DNA of 64,000 nt from Deltaproteobacteria bacterium (GTDB lineage: Bacteria; Myxococcota_A; UBA9160; UBA4427), in NCBI GenBank assembly GCA_016713665.1, contig JADJOR010000001.1, positions 558,001-622,000 on the forward strand. The letters are read 5' to 3'. Positions 25,026-34,786 of this stretch are shown piece after piece (the first letter of the stretch is position 1; every line of letters starts with the position of its first letter). The notes below the pieces were generated by a model, which was not told where the DNA came from, did no database searches, and was given only the letters and a program-made list of their open reading frames with translations. The position numbers and the translations under genes are program-made.

Positions 25026-26236
25026 TAACGGCCTCCGCCTGCGAGCGCCGGGGACCTCGCCATGCCGAGCTCGACCTGTTTACGGTAGTGGTCGATGCCC
25101 TCGGCGATGCGCTCGGCGAGCACCCGCTTGTAGGGGGTGCTGCGCAGCAGGGCGGCGTCGTCGCGGTTGGTCACGAACCCGGTCTCGACGAGCAGCGCGG
25201 ACATGCTCGACATGAAGAGCACGTAGAAGGGGCCCTTCTTGACCCCGAGATCGGGCAGCGTGCGATCGCGCGACTGGGCGCCGCGGATGACGTTGGTATG
25301 GACGAGCCCCGCCAGGCGCTCGGAGTGGTGGCCGACCTCGTCGACCTGGAGCGAGGCGAGCGCGCGCTGCAGAGGGTCGAGCTTCGCGGCGGGAATGCCG
25401 TTCTCCCGGGCCGCGACGTCGAGGCTGTGCCGTTCGTGATTGCGGTCGAGCGTGTAGGTCTCGATGCCCCGGGCCTTCGCCCGGGCGGAGGCGTTGGCGT
25501 GGATCGACACGAAGACGTCGCCGCCCGCCGACTCGGCGATCGCGGTGCGCTCCTCGAGGCTGCGGGTCTGGTCGCCGTCGCGGGTCAGCACGACGTCGAA
25601 GCCCCGCTCTTCGAGGCGGCGCGCCAGCAGTCTTCCGATCTCGAGGTTCACGTCCTTCTCGCGCAGCCCCGCGACGCCCGTCGCGCCCGGATCGCTCCCG
25701 CCGTGGCCGGGATCGACGATGATCGTCTGGACGCGGCGCAGCCCGGCCGGCAGCCGCCCGCTCGGATCCTCGCGGGTCGCCGGCTTCCGGTTGCCGAATA
25801 CGTCGATCACGATCCGCGTCGGACTCGCGAGGGTGAAGACCCGGTGGCGTCCATAGCGCTCGAGATCGATCACGACCCGCGTCGAGCGCAGCGTGTTCTG
25901 GCCCAGTCGGACGCCGCGCAGGAGCCCGTCGCCGACGGGCACGCCGCGGTCGTAGCGCATGCCGACCCAGTAGCCCGGGACGTCGAGATAGAGTCGCTCG
26001 GGGCGGCCGGCGGGCGTATTCGCGGCGAGGCGGACCAGCCCCTCGCGCGGGATCCGCGCGTCGCGGGTCAGCTCGACGACGACCCGCGTGAACGAGGGAT
26101 ACGACCAGGTGCGCACCTCGCGCACGTCGCCGAGTCCGGGCGGCCGCTCGACGGCCAGCAGGAACGGCAGCGCCAGCACGACCAGCGCGAGCCGCCATCT
26201 CCGATCGGGGAAGCTCAACCCGCCCCTCCTCTCCAT
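25025..26236 (-). CDS. N-acetylmuramoyl-L-alanine amidase with AMIN domain
   Basis: The 403-residue protein has a signal sequence (RLALVVLALPFLLAV), an AMIN domain (about 35-150: YPSFTRVVVELTRDARI ... LASPTRIVIDVFG) and an Amidase_3 domain. The zinc site reads TIIVDPGHGGSDPGATG, with Glu in KDVNLEIG, His in VFVSIHANAS and catalytic Glu in ALLVETGFVTN. It cleaves peptides from peptidoglycan at division in the periplasm. The start is uncertain: ATG 26236 is as read, but if a base is missing in the C run at 26223-26226, translation would begin at TTG 26218, overlapping a mutS stop. Confidence 0.92.
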   Translation of the reverse strand: MERRGGLSFPDRRWRLALVVLALPFLLAVERPPGLGDVREVRTWSYPSFTRVVVELTRDARIPREGLVRLAANTPAGRPERLYLDVPGYWVGMRYDRGVPVGDGLLRGVRLGQNTLRSTRVVIDLERYGRHRVFTLASPTRIVIDVFGNRKPATREDPSGRLPAGLRRVQTIIVDPGHGGSDPGATGVAGLREKDVNLEIGRLLARRLEERGFDVVLTRDGDQTRSLEERTAIAESAGGDVFVSIHANASARAKARGIETYTLDRNHERHSLDVAARENGIPAAKLDPLQRALASLQVDEVGHHSERLAGLVHTNVIRGAQSRDRTLPDLGVKKGPFYVLFMSSMSALLVETGFVTNRDDAALLRSTPYKRVLAERIAEGIDHYRKQVELGMARSPALAGGGR

Positions 26237-28976
26237 CGACCCGGGCCGCCGCAGCGAGTTCTTCCTTCGCGCGGGCGAGCCAGGTCAGGGCGTCGAGGGG
26301 GGTCATCAGATTGAAGTCGAGATGGCGCAGCGCGTCGAGGGCTTTCTGCTCGGCCAGCCGCCCCGCCGAACGTTTCGGCGCGAGGGCGAGGGAGAGCTGG
26401 CCGTCCCGAGCCTCCGCCGCGGACCGGGACAGGGGCTTCGCCGTCCCACCCGGGAGCGCCCCGGCCTCGAGGTCCTGGAGGATCTCCCGAGCCCGCTCGA
26501 TCACCTTCGGCGGCAGTCCCGCGAGGCGCGCGACCTGGATGCCGTAGGAGCGGCTGGCGCCGCCAGCGACGAGGCGCCGGAGGAAGATCACCTCTTCGTT
26601 CCACTCCCGGACCTCGAAATGGGCGTTCGCGATTCGCGACCGGGTTTCGGCGAGGGCGACCAGCTCGTGGTAGTGGGTCGCGAAGAGCGTGCGGGCCTCG
26701 GCGCCCCGGGTGTCGTGGAGATACTCGGCGACGGCCCAGGCGATCGAGAGCCCGTCGAAGGTCGAGGTTCCTCGACCGATCTCGTCGAGGATGACGAGGC
26801 TCCGGCGGGTCACCTGCGACAGGATGTCGGCGGTCTCGCGCATCTCGACCATGAAGGTCGACTCGCCGCGGGCCAGGCGATCCGAGGCGCCGACGCGCGT
26901 GAACACGCGATCGACGACGCCGATCCGCGCCGACTCCGCCGGCACGAAGCTCCCGATCTGGGCGAGCAGCACGATCAGGGCGACCTGGCGCAGATAGGTG
27001 CTCTTGCCCGACATGTTGGGGCCCGTGAGCAGCAGGATCTGCGGGCCGGCGGGATCGAGGCGCGTGTCGTTCGGGACGAAGCCGTCGGCGCCGCGGCGTC
27101 CCAGGACCGACTCGACCACCGGATGCCGCCCCCCCTTGATCTCGAGCCCCTCGCCCTCGTCGACCGTCGGCCGGACCCAGCGCTTGCGCCGCGCGACCTC
27201 GGCGAGGGATGCGAGCGCGTCGAGGGTCGCGACGCGATCGGCCGCCGCGCGGATCGAGGAACTCGATTCGCAGACCTGCAGCCGCAGCGACTCGAAGAGC
27301 TCGCGTTCGAGCTTCGCCGCGCGCTCGGTCGCGCCCATCACGCGGGCCTCGACCTCGCGCAGCCTTTCGGTCGAGAACCGCTCGACGTTCGCGAGGGTCT
27401 GCTTGCGCTCGTAGTCGGCCGGGATGCGGCCGAGCTGGGACTTCGCGACCTCGAAGGCATAGCCGTGCACCGGATGGAAGCGGACCTTCAGGCCCGCGAT
27501 GCCGCTGCGCTCGCGCTCCTCCGCCTCGAGCCCCGCGATCCACTCGCGCCCCTTCGATGCGCTCTCGCGCAGGGCGTCGAGATCGCTGCGATAGCCCTCG
27601 CGGATGTAGCCCGTCTCCTGCGCGCCGCGGGATCCTCGTGCGATCGAGGGCGGATCGTCGACGAGAGACTCCTCCAGCAGGCGGAGCAGGTCCGGGAGCG
27701 GCTCCGGCGCCTCGAGCGGGAGCGGGCTCGGCGGCGTCTCGCCGAGCCAATCGTCCCCCGGCGCCGCATCGCCCTCGCGCAGCGCCGCCCCGACCCGCGG
27801 CAGCGCCCGCAGCGAAGCGCGCAGGGCACCGAGATCCCGGGGCACCGCCCCCGGTCTCATCGCCTTCGCCAGCAGCCGCTCGAGATCCCGCACGCCGGCG
27901 AGCGCGTCGCGCAATCGGCCGCGCAGGCGATCCCGCTCGACGAGTGACGCGACCGCCTCCTGACGCGCGACGATCTGCCGCGGCGCGCGCAGCGGATAGG
28001 CGAGCCAGCGCCCGAGGCGGCGCGCCCCGAGCGCTCCGCTGCAGACGTCGAGCTCGGCGATCAGCGTCCCGGTCCGACCGCGATCCTCCCCATTCTCGAA
28101 GAGCTCGAGGTGGCGACGCGTCGCCGCGTCGAGGATCACCGTATCCGCGAGCGCATAACGCGCCAGCATCGGCGGCTGGGCGACGGCGAAGGGCTGATTC
28201 TCCGCGAGGTAGTTCGCGACCGCCCGGGCGGCCCGCGTCCCCTGGTCGCCGCCGATCCGCTCCATGCCCGGCCAGCTCGTCCCGCTGCGGAGCGCGTCGA
28301 ACGCGGCCGGCGTCGTCGCCGTCACGACGACCGGGGAGAGCGTCTGCTCGAGGATTCCTCGGCAGGTCCCGACCGCCCAGTCGGCGACCAGGACCTCGCG
28401 CGGTGCGATGCGTGCGAGCTCCTGGACGAGCGCCTCCGGCAGCTCGCCCGGCGCGCCCCCACCCGCCTCTTCGAGCGCGAGCTCCGTCGCGCGAAAATCC
28501 CCCGTCGACGCGTCGAGGACCGCGAGGCCGTACCGAAGGCCACCGGTCGCATCGCCCGGCTCCGGCAGACAGAGCGCGACGAGGGCCACCACCGTCCGCG
28601 CGTCGAGCCCGTCGGGGTCCCCGACGAGTCCGGGCGTCACGACCTCGACGACCTCCCGGCGCACGAGCCTTCGTCCCCCGAGCTCGCGGGGATCCTCGAC
28701 CTGCTCGCAGATCGCGACGCGATGACCGAGCTCGGCCAGTCGCTTGATGTGGCCATCCGCCGCATGGACGGGCACGCCGCACATCGGCACGGCGTCCGGC
28801 TTGCCCTTGTCCCGGGTCGTGAGGGCGATGTCGAGGAGCGGCGCCGCGCGCTCGGCGTCCTCGAGGAACATCTCGTAGAAATCGCCCATCCGATAGAAGA
28901 CGATCGCGTCGGGATGCTGCGCCTTCACCTTCAGGAACTGCTGCATCATCGGCGTGGCGAGCGCGGCCACCGTCAC
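26215..28976 (-). CDS. mutS: DNA mismatch repair protein MutS (stop codon out of frame as read)
   Basis: The start GTG 28976 overlaps the lapA stop. The mismatch-reading motif is VFYRMGDFYEMF, and the ATPase has GPNMSGKST, then DEIGRGTSTFDG and FATHYHEL. The core ends normally (DALRHLDFNLMTPLDALTWLARAKEEL), about 920 residues in all. As read, the frame then runs on for 1.1 kb antiphase through the amidase gene, which is not credible. Adding one base to the C4 run at 26223-26226 gives a TGA at 26215-26217 and a TTGA junction with the amidase. MutS recognises mismatches and recruits MutL. Confidence 0.93.
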
Positions 28977-29356
28977 GAAGATTCCTCCCGCCGGCGCGCG
29001 CCAAAGCGCGCGAAGATCGACGCGCCTGCCGCGGTCGGCTCGAGCGAAGGACTCCCGCCTCCCGCGAGCGGAATCGAGCGCAATCGTTCGACCTCGCTCT
29101 CGAGGCGCTCGATCGCCTTGCGATGGCGACGATTCAGGATCCGCTGCCGCAGCCAGGCGAACCCGACGACGAGTCCGCCGAGCGAGGCGCCGACGACCAG
29201 GGCCATCCCGAGCGCCGACCAGACCGGGACGCCGTGCACGCGGACCCAGACGAGGTCGAGATCGATCACGCCGTCGTTGCCCGACCGGAAGGACCAGGCC
29301 GACCAGCCGAGCACGAGCACCAGCGCTCCGAAGACGAAGCGTCGCAACCACCGCAT
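28973..29356 (-). CDS. lapA: LapA-domain membrane protein
   Basis: The 127-residue protein has two membrane helices (FVFGALVLVLGWSAW; LGMALVVGASLGGLVVGFAWL) followed by a coiled stretch RRHRKAIERLESEVERLR, the form of LapA/YciS (DUF1049). In Enterobacteria LapA works with LapB to control LpxC and thus lipopolysaccharide synthesis. It lies between ihfB and mutS; ihfB-lapA is a common pairing in Gram-negative bacteria. No lapB is next to it. Its stop overlaps the mutS GTG. Confidence 0.85.
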   Translation of the reverse strand: MRWLRRFVFGALVLVLGWSAWSFRSGNDGVIDLDLVWVRVHGVPVWSALGMALVVGASLGGLVVGFAWLRQRILNRRHRKAIERLESEVERLRSIPLAGGGSPSLEPTAAGASIFARFGARRREESS

Positions 29357-29394
29357 CCGCTGGCCTCTCCCCCGAAGAAGCGGGCCCCGTCCGG

Positions 29395-29739
29395 CTAGGC
29401 CGACGCCCTCGCCGAGGTCTCGTCGTCGTCCTCTTCGTCATCGTCGTCCGACGCCTTGGGCGCGTCGTCGACCATCTCCTTCAGCTCCTTGCCCACCTTG
29501 AAGAAGGGGGTCCGCTTGGCGGTGATGTGGACCGGATCGCCCGTCTTCGGATTGCGACCGTCCCGCGCCTCGCGAATCTTCACCTGAAAGGAGCCGAAAC
29601 CGCGAATCTCGATGCGATCGCCGGAGCGAAGGGCCTCGATCATCGCGTCGAAGATCGTGTTGACCACGACTTCGGTGTCCTTCTTCGAAATGTGCGGCGT
29701 GCGCCGCGCCACTTCCTCGATCAATCCGCTCTTCGTCAT
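29395..29739 (-). CDS. ihfB: Integration host factor subunit beta (HU family)
   Basis: The 114-residue protein starts MTKSGLIEEVARRT and has the HU/IHF fold: a helical dimer part, GDRIEIRGFGSFQVKIREARDGRNPKTGDPVHI with the DNA-bending arm ending in the Pro of RNPKTG, and VGKELKEMV. An acidic tail follows (ASDDDDEEDDDE...), longer than in E. coli. It binds and bends DNA. Placed right after rpsA, as in most proteobacteria, which favours IHF-beta over HU. Confidence 0.92.
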   Translation of the reverse strand: MTKSGLIEEVARRTPHISKKDTEVVVNTIFDAMIEALRSGDRIEIRGFGSFQVKIREARDGRNPKTGDPVHITAKRTPFFKVGKELKEMVDDAPKASDDDDEEDDDETSARASA

Positions 29740-29775
29740 GCTGTATCCCCAGAGGTCAGGATCGATGGAGCGAGA

Positions 29776-29802
29776 GGGGTGCCCGGTCGACCCGGGCACC
29801 CC
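29776..29802 (-). terminator. Stem-loop between rpsA and ihfB
   Basis: Perfect 11-bp arms (GGGGTGCCCGG and its complement) enclose a 5-nt loop in the 78-nt gap between rpsA and ihfB. No T-run follows on the minus strand, so it may attenuate transcription or protect the rpsA mRNA end rather than terminate fully. Confidence 0.5.
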
Positions 29803-29817
29803 CATCGAACACGGGTG

Positions 29818-31521
29818 CTAGTTCTCCCGCTTCTGGGCCGCCAGCTTCTCGGCCAGCAGGTCGCCGAGCGTCGTGGTCTGGCTCGAGGACTGCTGCGCCG
29901 CGATCTCCTTCAGCGCCGCCCGCTCGGCCTTGTCGGAGACCGCACGGATGGACAGGGAGATCTTCCCTTCGTTCGGGTCGACCTTGACCACGAGCGCGGT
30001 CACCGGATCGCCGACCTTGAAGAGGTCGGCCGGGTTGTCGACCCGCTGCGGAGCGAGCTCCGAGCTGTACACGAGGCCGTCGATGCCGTCCTCGAGGCGG
30101 ACGAACACGCCGAAATCGACGACGCTCGTGACCGGGCCCGTGATCTCGCTTCCGACCTTGTACTTGCGCTGGATGTCGTCCCACGGATTCGGCAGCAGCT
30201 GCTTGATGCCGAGGGAGAACTTCTCGTTCTCCTTGTCGATCTTGAGGACCACCGCCTCGACGGTGTCGCCCTTCTCGAAGCGCTCCGAGGGATGCTTGAC
30301 CTGCTCCGTCCACGAGATGTCGGAGACGTGGACGAGACCGTCGATCCCCTCCTCGAGACCGACGAAGATCCCGAAGTTGGTGATGTTGCGGACCTGGCCC
30401 GACACGCGGGTGCCGACCGGGTAGCGCTCCTCGATCACCGTCCAGGGGTTCTCCTCGATCTGCTTCATGCCGAGCGAGATCTTGCGATCGCGCTCGTCGA
30501 CGTCGAGGACGACCGCCTCGACCTGGTCCCCGATCGACACGACCTTCGACGGGTGCTTGACCCGCTTGGTCCAGGACATCTCCGAGACGTGGACGAGGCC
30601 TTCGATGCCCGGCTCGAGCTCGATGAAGGCGCCGTAGTCCGTCAGCGAGACGACCTTGCCGTGGATGCGCATCCCGATCGGGTAGCGCATGCCGGCGTCG
30701 ATCCACGGATCGGGCTGGATCTGCTTGAGACCCAGCGAGACGCGCTCGGCCTCGGCGTCGAACTTGAGCACCTTGACCTTGATCTCGTCGCCGACCTGGA
30801 AGAGCTCGCTCGGATGGTTGATCCGGCCCCACGACATGTCCGTGATGTGGAGCAGGCCGTCGATGCCGCCGAGATCGATGAACGCGCCGTAGTCGGTCAG
30901 GTTCTTGATCACGCCGTCGAGGATCTGACCCTCGGAGAGCGAGCCCAGCGTCGTCTCGCGCATCTTCTTGCGCTCGGTCTCGAGCAGGGCCCGGCGCGAC
31001 AAGACGATGTTGCCCCGTCGCTTGTTGAACTTGATGATCTTGAAGCTCGCCCGCTCGCCGAGCAGGGCCTCGAGATTGCGGACCGGGCGCAGATCGACCT
31101 GCGAGCCCGGCAGGAACGCCTTCACGCCGATGTCGACCGAGAGGCCGCCCTTCACGCGGGCCACGATGGTGCCCTCGACCGCGCGCTCCTGATCGAATGC
31201 GTTGCTGATCTCGTCCCAGACCTGCAGACGCTCGGCCTTCTCCTTGGAGAGGATCAGCTGGCCGTCCTCGTTCTCGACCTCTTCGACGAGGACTTCGACC
31301 TCGTCACCGACCTTGACGGTGACGACGCCTTCCTCGGTCATGAATTCCCAGGCCGCGATCATGCCTTCGGACTTGAAGCCGATGTCGACCTGGATCCACT
31401 CGTCGTCGATCGAGAGCACGCGGCCCTTGGCGATCTCGCCTTCCTTGAACGTCCGCTCGCTGCTGCCGAACATGGCCGCAAAGCTGCCGCTCGCCGCCGA
31501 TCCCGTGTTGGTTTCAGTCAT
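29818..31521 (-). CDS. rpsA: 30S ribosomal protein S1
   Basis: The 567-residue protein carries six S1 repeats. Repeats 1-2 are divergent (EIAKGRVLSIDDEWIQVDIG; GTIVARVKGGLSVDIGVKAFLPGS) and bind the ribosome. Repeats 3-6 are canonical (for example LTDYGAFIDLGGIDGLLHITDMSW) and bind mRNA. E. coli S1 has 557 residues. The start is ATG 31521; an upstream extension to 31569 lacks coding character. Neighbours tyrA and ihfB fit the common proteobacterial order, although aroA and cmk, often found between tyrA and rpsA, are missing. Confidence 0.96.
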   Translation of the reverse strand: MTETNTGSAASGSFAAMFGSSERTFKEGEIAKGRVLSIDDEWIQVDIGFKSEGMIAAWEFMTEEGVVTVKVGDEVEVLVEEVENEDGQLILSKEKAERLQVWDEISNAFDQERAVEGTIVARVKGGLSVDIGVKAFLPGSQVDLRPVRNLEALLGERASFKIIKFNKRRGNIVLSRRALLETERKKMRETTLGSLSEGQILDGVIKNLTDYGAFIDLGGIDGLLHITDMSWGRINHPSELFQVGDEIKVKVLKFDAEAERVSLGLKQIQPDPWIDAGMRYPIGMRIHGKVVSLTDYGAFIELEPGIEGLVHVSEMSWTKRVKHPSKVVSIGDQVEAVVLDVDERDRKISLGMKQIEENPWTVIEERYPVGTRVSGQVRNITNFGIFVGLEEGIDGLVHVSDISWTEQVKHPSERFEKGDTVEAVVLKIDKENEKFSLGIKQLLPNPWDDIQRKYKVGSEITGPVTSVVDFGVFVRLEDGIDGLVYSSELAPQRVDNPADLFKVGDPVTALVVKVDPNEGKISLSIRAVSDKAERAALKEIAAQQSSSQTTTLGDLLAEKLAAQKREN

Positions 31522-31587
31522 TTCGATTCTCGTTGATTCCCGACCGGCGCCCTCGCGACCTGCGAGCACCCCGACGCGGGAGCGTTT

Positions 31588-32481
31588 CTACTTCTCGCGG
31601 TCCGCCCGCCCCTCGTCCGCGGCGCCGGACGCCACCTCCGAGAGCCGCTCGCGGGCCGATTGAAGCAACCGTTCGAGCGATTCCGAATCGCCCTCCTCGA
31701 GCACCCGGGCGAGTCGTGCCAGGGATGCAGAGAAATGATTGAGCGGGCCCGAGAGCGCCTTGCCGTTCAACAGCAGGATCTCGCCCCACAGCTCGGCATC
31801 GCTCTGGGCGATGCGCGTGAAGTCCCGGAAGCCGCCCCCGGCCAGCTCGCCGACCCGGGTCGGCGCGTGGTGCAGCGCGTCGGCGAAGGCGAAGGCCACC
31901 AGATGCGGCAGATGGCTGACCCAGGCGACCTCCTCGTCGTGGTCCGACGGCGTCCGCCGCTTCACCCGCGCCCCGAGCGCCCGCCAGAATGCCTCGATCC
32001 GCTCGATCGCAGCGGCGTTCTGACCCTCGCGCGGCGTCACGACGCAGGTCGCGCCGACGAAGAGATCCGCGCGCGCGTGCTCCGGACCGCGCAGGTGGCT
32101 TCCGGCCATCGGATGCGAGCCGACGAACTCGACGCCCTCCGGCAGCAGACCGGGCAGCATCTCGATCACGCTCGCCTTCACACTCCCGACGTCGGTCACG
32201 AGGCATCCCGGCGAGAGCCGCGGCGCGATGTCCGCGACGACGCGCGCCATCGTCCCGACCGGCGTCCCGAGCACGACGAGATCCGCCCCGACCACGGCTT
32301 CGCTCGGCGTCGCGATCGAGTCGACGATCCCCGCCGCGAGCGCCCGCGCGAGCGGTGCGGGTCGGCGCGCCGCGCCCACGACCTCGCGCACGAGTCCCCG
32401 CGCCCGGGCCGCCGCGGCGACGGAGCCGCCGAGCAGACCGAGCCCGATGATCGCGAGCTTGTCGAAGGCCGGAGCACTCAC
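31588..32481 (-). CDS. tyrA: Prephenate/arogenate dehydrogenase
   Basis: The 297-residue enzyme starts GTG 32481, overlapping hisC's stop. A Rossmann fold opens the protein (LAIIGLGLLGGSVAAAARARG), followed by TDVGSVKASVIEMLP, the prephenate-binding VGSHPMAGSHLRGPEHA and SDHDEEVAWVSHLPHLVAFAFADAL. It oxidatively decarboxylates prephenate (or arogenate) toward tyrosine using NAD(P). No ACT or chorismate mutase domain is attached, so feedback control must lie elsewhere. It is the third gene of a pheA-hisC-tyrA unit. Confidence 0.94.
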   Translation of the reverse strand: MSAPAFDKLAIIGLGLLGGSVAAAARARGLVREVVGAARRPAPLARALAAGIVDSIATPSEAVVGADLVVLGTPVGTMARVVADIAPRLSPGCLVTDVGSVKASVIEMLPGLLPEGVEFVGSHPMAGSHLRGPEHARADLFVGATCVVTPREGQNAAAIERIEAFWRALGARVKRRTPSDHDEEVAWVSHLPHLVAFAFADALHHAPTRVGELAGGGFRDFTRIAQSDAELWGEILLLNGKALSGPLNHFSASLARLARVLEEGDSESLERLLQSARERLSEVASGAADEGRADREK

Positions 32482-33587
32482 GGCTTCCCACCCCGACGCC
32501 GCGCGAGCAGCTCTTCGAGCGCTTTGACGAAGCGCTCGTTCTCCTCCGGCAGGCCGATCGAGATGCGCACGTGGTCCGCGAGCCCGAAGCCCTTCATCGG
32601 CCGCACGATCACGCCCACCCGCAGGAGCGCCTCGTAGACGTCCGCGCCGGTCTTCGCGAGCAGGAAGTTCGCATCCGTCGGCCAGGTCTCGATCCCGAGG
32701 CGGGCGAGCTCGGCCTCGAGGTAGCGCGCGCCGGTCGCATTGACCTCGCGCGTGCGCCGGAAATGCTCCTCGTCGTCGAGGGCGGCCAGCGCCGCGACCT
32801 CGGCGAGCCGGTTCACGTTGAAGGGATGACGGGCGCGCTCGAGGTAGCTCGCGAGCTCCCGATCGCAGATGCCGTATCCGATCCGGATCCCGGCGAGGCC
32901 GTAGATCTTCGAGAAGGTCCGCAGCACGACGGTCCCGGGGCGCGACCTCGTCAACGCGACGGCGTCGGGGAAATCCGGCCGCCGCACGAACTCGTAGTAG
33001 GCCTCGTCGACGGCGAGCACGACGTCCGCCGGCAGGGCCTTCACGAAGCGATCGAAGGCTTCCCGCCCGACGCTCGTCCCGGTCGGGTTGTTCGGATTGC
33101 AGACCATGACGACCCGCGTCCGCTTCGTGATCGCCGCGAGCATCGCGTCGAGGTCGTGGACCAGGTCCCGCGTCAGGGGCACCGCGACGCCCTGCGCGCC
33201 CATCCCCTGGACGACGATCGGATACATCGCGAACGAGGGCCACGCGTAGACGACCTCGTCGCCCTCGCCCATCAACGTCTTCGCGATCAGCTCGAGGATC
33301 TCGTCGGCGCCGGCGCCGAAGACCAGCTGGTCGCCCGTCACGCCGAGCCTCTTCGAGAGCGCGGCGCGCAGCACGAAGCTCGCGCCGTCGGGATAGCGGT
33401 GGATCTCGGCGGCGGCGCGGCGCATCGCCTCGACGGCGCGGGGCGAGGGGCCGAGGGGATTCTCGTTCGACGCGAGCTTGATCGAGCCGGTGATCCCGAG
33501 CTCGCGCTCGAGCTCCTCGATCGGCTTGCCGGGGACGTAGGGCGCGAGGCTGCGGATGTAGGGCTTGACGCGGTCGGCGAGACTCAT
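32478..33587 (-). CDS. hisC: Histidinol-phosphate / aromatic aminotransferase
   Basis: This PLP aminotransferase (369 residues, fold type I) has LASNENPLGPSPRAVEAM, VMVCNPNNPTGTSV, AVDEAYYEFV and the PLP lysine in LRTFSKIYGLAGIRIGYG. These are HisC-family features. Its place between pheA and tyrA, with 4-nt overlaps on both sides, and the absence of any his gene nearby suggest it transaminates phenylpyruvate and 4-hydroxyphenylpyruvate (or prephenate) as its main job. That role is inferred from context; the family is known for both activities. Confidence 0.9.
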   Translation of the reverse strand: MSLADRVKPYIRSLAPYVPGKPIEELERELGITGSIKLASNENPLGPSPRAVEAMRRAAAEIHRYPDGASFVLRAALSKRLGVTGDQLVFGAGADEILELIAKTLMGEGDEVVYAWPSFAMYPIVVQGMGAQGVAVPLTRDLVHDLDAMLAAITKRTRVVMVCNPNNPTGTSVGREAFDRFVKALPADVVLAVDEAYYEFVRRPDFPDAVALTRSRPGTVVLRTFSKIYGLAGIRIGYGICDRELASYLERARHPFNVNRLAEVAALAALDDEEHFRRTREVNATGARYLEAELARLGIETWPTDANFLLAKTGADVYEALLRVGVIVRPMKGFGLADHVRISIGLPEENERFVKALEELLARRRGGKP

Positions 33588-34786
33588 TTTCGCTCCAGGG
33601 CATCGGACGACGAGGAAGGCGAGAGCCCCGACACGACCTCGAGGGCGCGCGGGAACGAGCCCAGGATCTTGTGGGAGGCGGAGACGCGCGCCGCCTCGGC
33701 GAGGGCCTGCGCGACCTTCGGATCCTGCTGATGCCCTTCCATGTCGACGATGAAGATGTACTCCCAGGGCTTGCCCTTCATCGGCCGCGACTGGACCGCC
33801 GTCAGGTTGACGCCGTTGCGCGCGAAGGGGCCGAGCAGATCGTGGAGCGCGCCCGCCTTGTCGCGGCGGACGGTGAAGACGGCGCTCGTCAGATCCTGGC
33901 CGGAGGGCGCGGGCGTCTCGCGACCGATCACGAGGAAGCGCGTCGTGTTGCCGCGCTGATCCTGGATGTTCGAGGCGATCGTCAGCAGGTCGTAGACCTC
34001 GGCCGTGACCTCCGAGCCGATCGACGCGACCTTCGGGTCCGCATGGGCGAGCTGGGCCGCGGCGGCGGTGCTCGTGGTCTCGACGGTCTCGACGCCGGGG
34101 AGATTCGTCTCGAGCCAGCGCCGACACTGGGCCAGGGGCTGCGGATGGGAAGCGACCCGCTGGATGTCCTCGAGACGCCCGCTGCGGGACATCAGGTGTT
34201 GTGCGATCTCGAGCTTGATCTCGCTGCAGATCGTGACCTCGGTCTCGACCAGCGCGTCGAAGGTCACCGTGATCGGCCCCTCGATCGTGTTCTCGACGGG
34301 CACGACGCCGAAATGCGTATCCCCGCGCTCGGTCAGCGTGAAGACGTCGCGCATCATCGTGACGGGCACGAGGTCGACCTGGGCACCGAATTGCCGGCTC
34401 GCGGCCTGATGGCTGAAGGTGCCGTCGGGTCCGAGGAATGCGACGCGCACCCGCTCCTCGAGCGAACGCGTCGCCGAGATGATCTCGCGGAAGACGTGGG
34501 GGATGGCTGCGCTCGGGAAGGGCCCGGGATTCGAGGCGATCAGCGCGTGCACGAGGTCCCGCTCACGGGCGGCGACGTAGATCGGGCCGCTGCGTCCGCC
34601 ACGCTTGAGCTCGCCCACCCGCTGCACGGCACGCGCCCGGCGGTTGAGCTGGTCGAGGATCTCGGCGTCGATGCCATCGATCTGCCGGCGGAGGGCCGCG
34701 AGCTCGTCGGCGTTCTCGGCCCCGGGCGGATTCGGGGCGTGGGGCGTCGTCGGGGCATCGGAGCCGGAGCCGGCCATCGATTTCAT
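33584..34786 (-). CDS. pheA: Bifunctional chorismate mutase / prephenate dehydratase
   Basis: The P-protein has an AroQ-type chorismate mutase (about 20-105: LAALRRQIDGIDAEILDQLNRRARAVQRVGELK), a prephenate dehydratase (VAFLGPDGTFSHQAASRQFG ... VVPVENTIEGPITVTFDAL ... NTTRFLVIG) and a C-terminal ACT domain (GALHDLLGPFARNGVNLTAVQSRP) that binds phenylalanine for feedback inhibition. It converts chorismate to phenylpyruvate. ATGs at 34822, 34786 and 34777 are possible; 34786 is chosen arbitrarily among these. It heads the long minus-strand run, with a candidate promoter at 35056-35084. Confidence 0.94.
   Translation of the reverse strand: MKSMAGSGSDAPTTPHAPNPPGAENADELAALRRQIDGIDAEILDQLNRRARAVQRVGELKRGGRSGPIYVAARERDLVHALIASNPGPFPSAAIPHVFREIISATRSLEERVRVAFLGPDGTFSHQAASRQFGAQVDLVPVTMMRDVFTLTERGDTHFGVVPVENTIEGPITVTFDALVETEVTICSEIKLEIAQHLMSRSGRLEDIQRVASHPQPLAQCRRWLETNLPGVETVETTSTAAAAQLAHADPKVASIGSEVTAEVYDLLTIASNIQDQRGNTTRFLVIGRETPAPSGQDLTSAVFTVRRDKAGALHDLLGPFARNGVNLTAVQSRPMKGKPWEYIFIVDMEGHQQDPKVAQALAEAARVSASHKILGSFPRALEVVSGLSPSSSSDALERK

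Noticed and set aside
25080..29441. A 1453-residue protein joining lapA region, mutS and the amidase region
   Set aside because: The N-terminal part is antiphase to lapA and the C-terminal part antiphase to the amidase. Only the central part is MutS; the readthrough comes from a missing stop.
29776..29802. A full intrinsic terminator isolating ihfB from rpsA
   Set aside because: The hairpin is strong but lacks a T-run on the transcribed strand, so only attenuation or mRNA protection is proposed.
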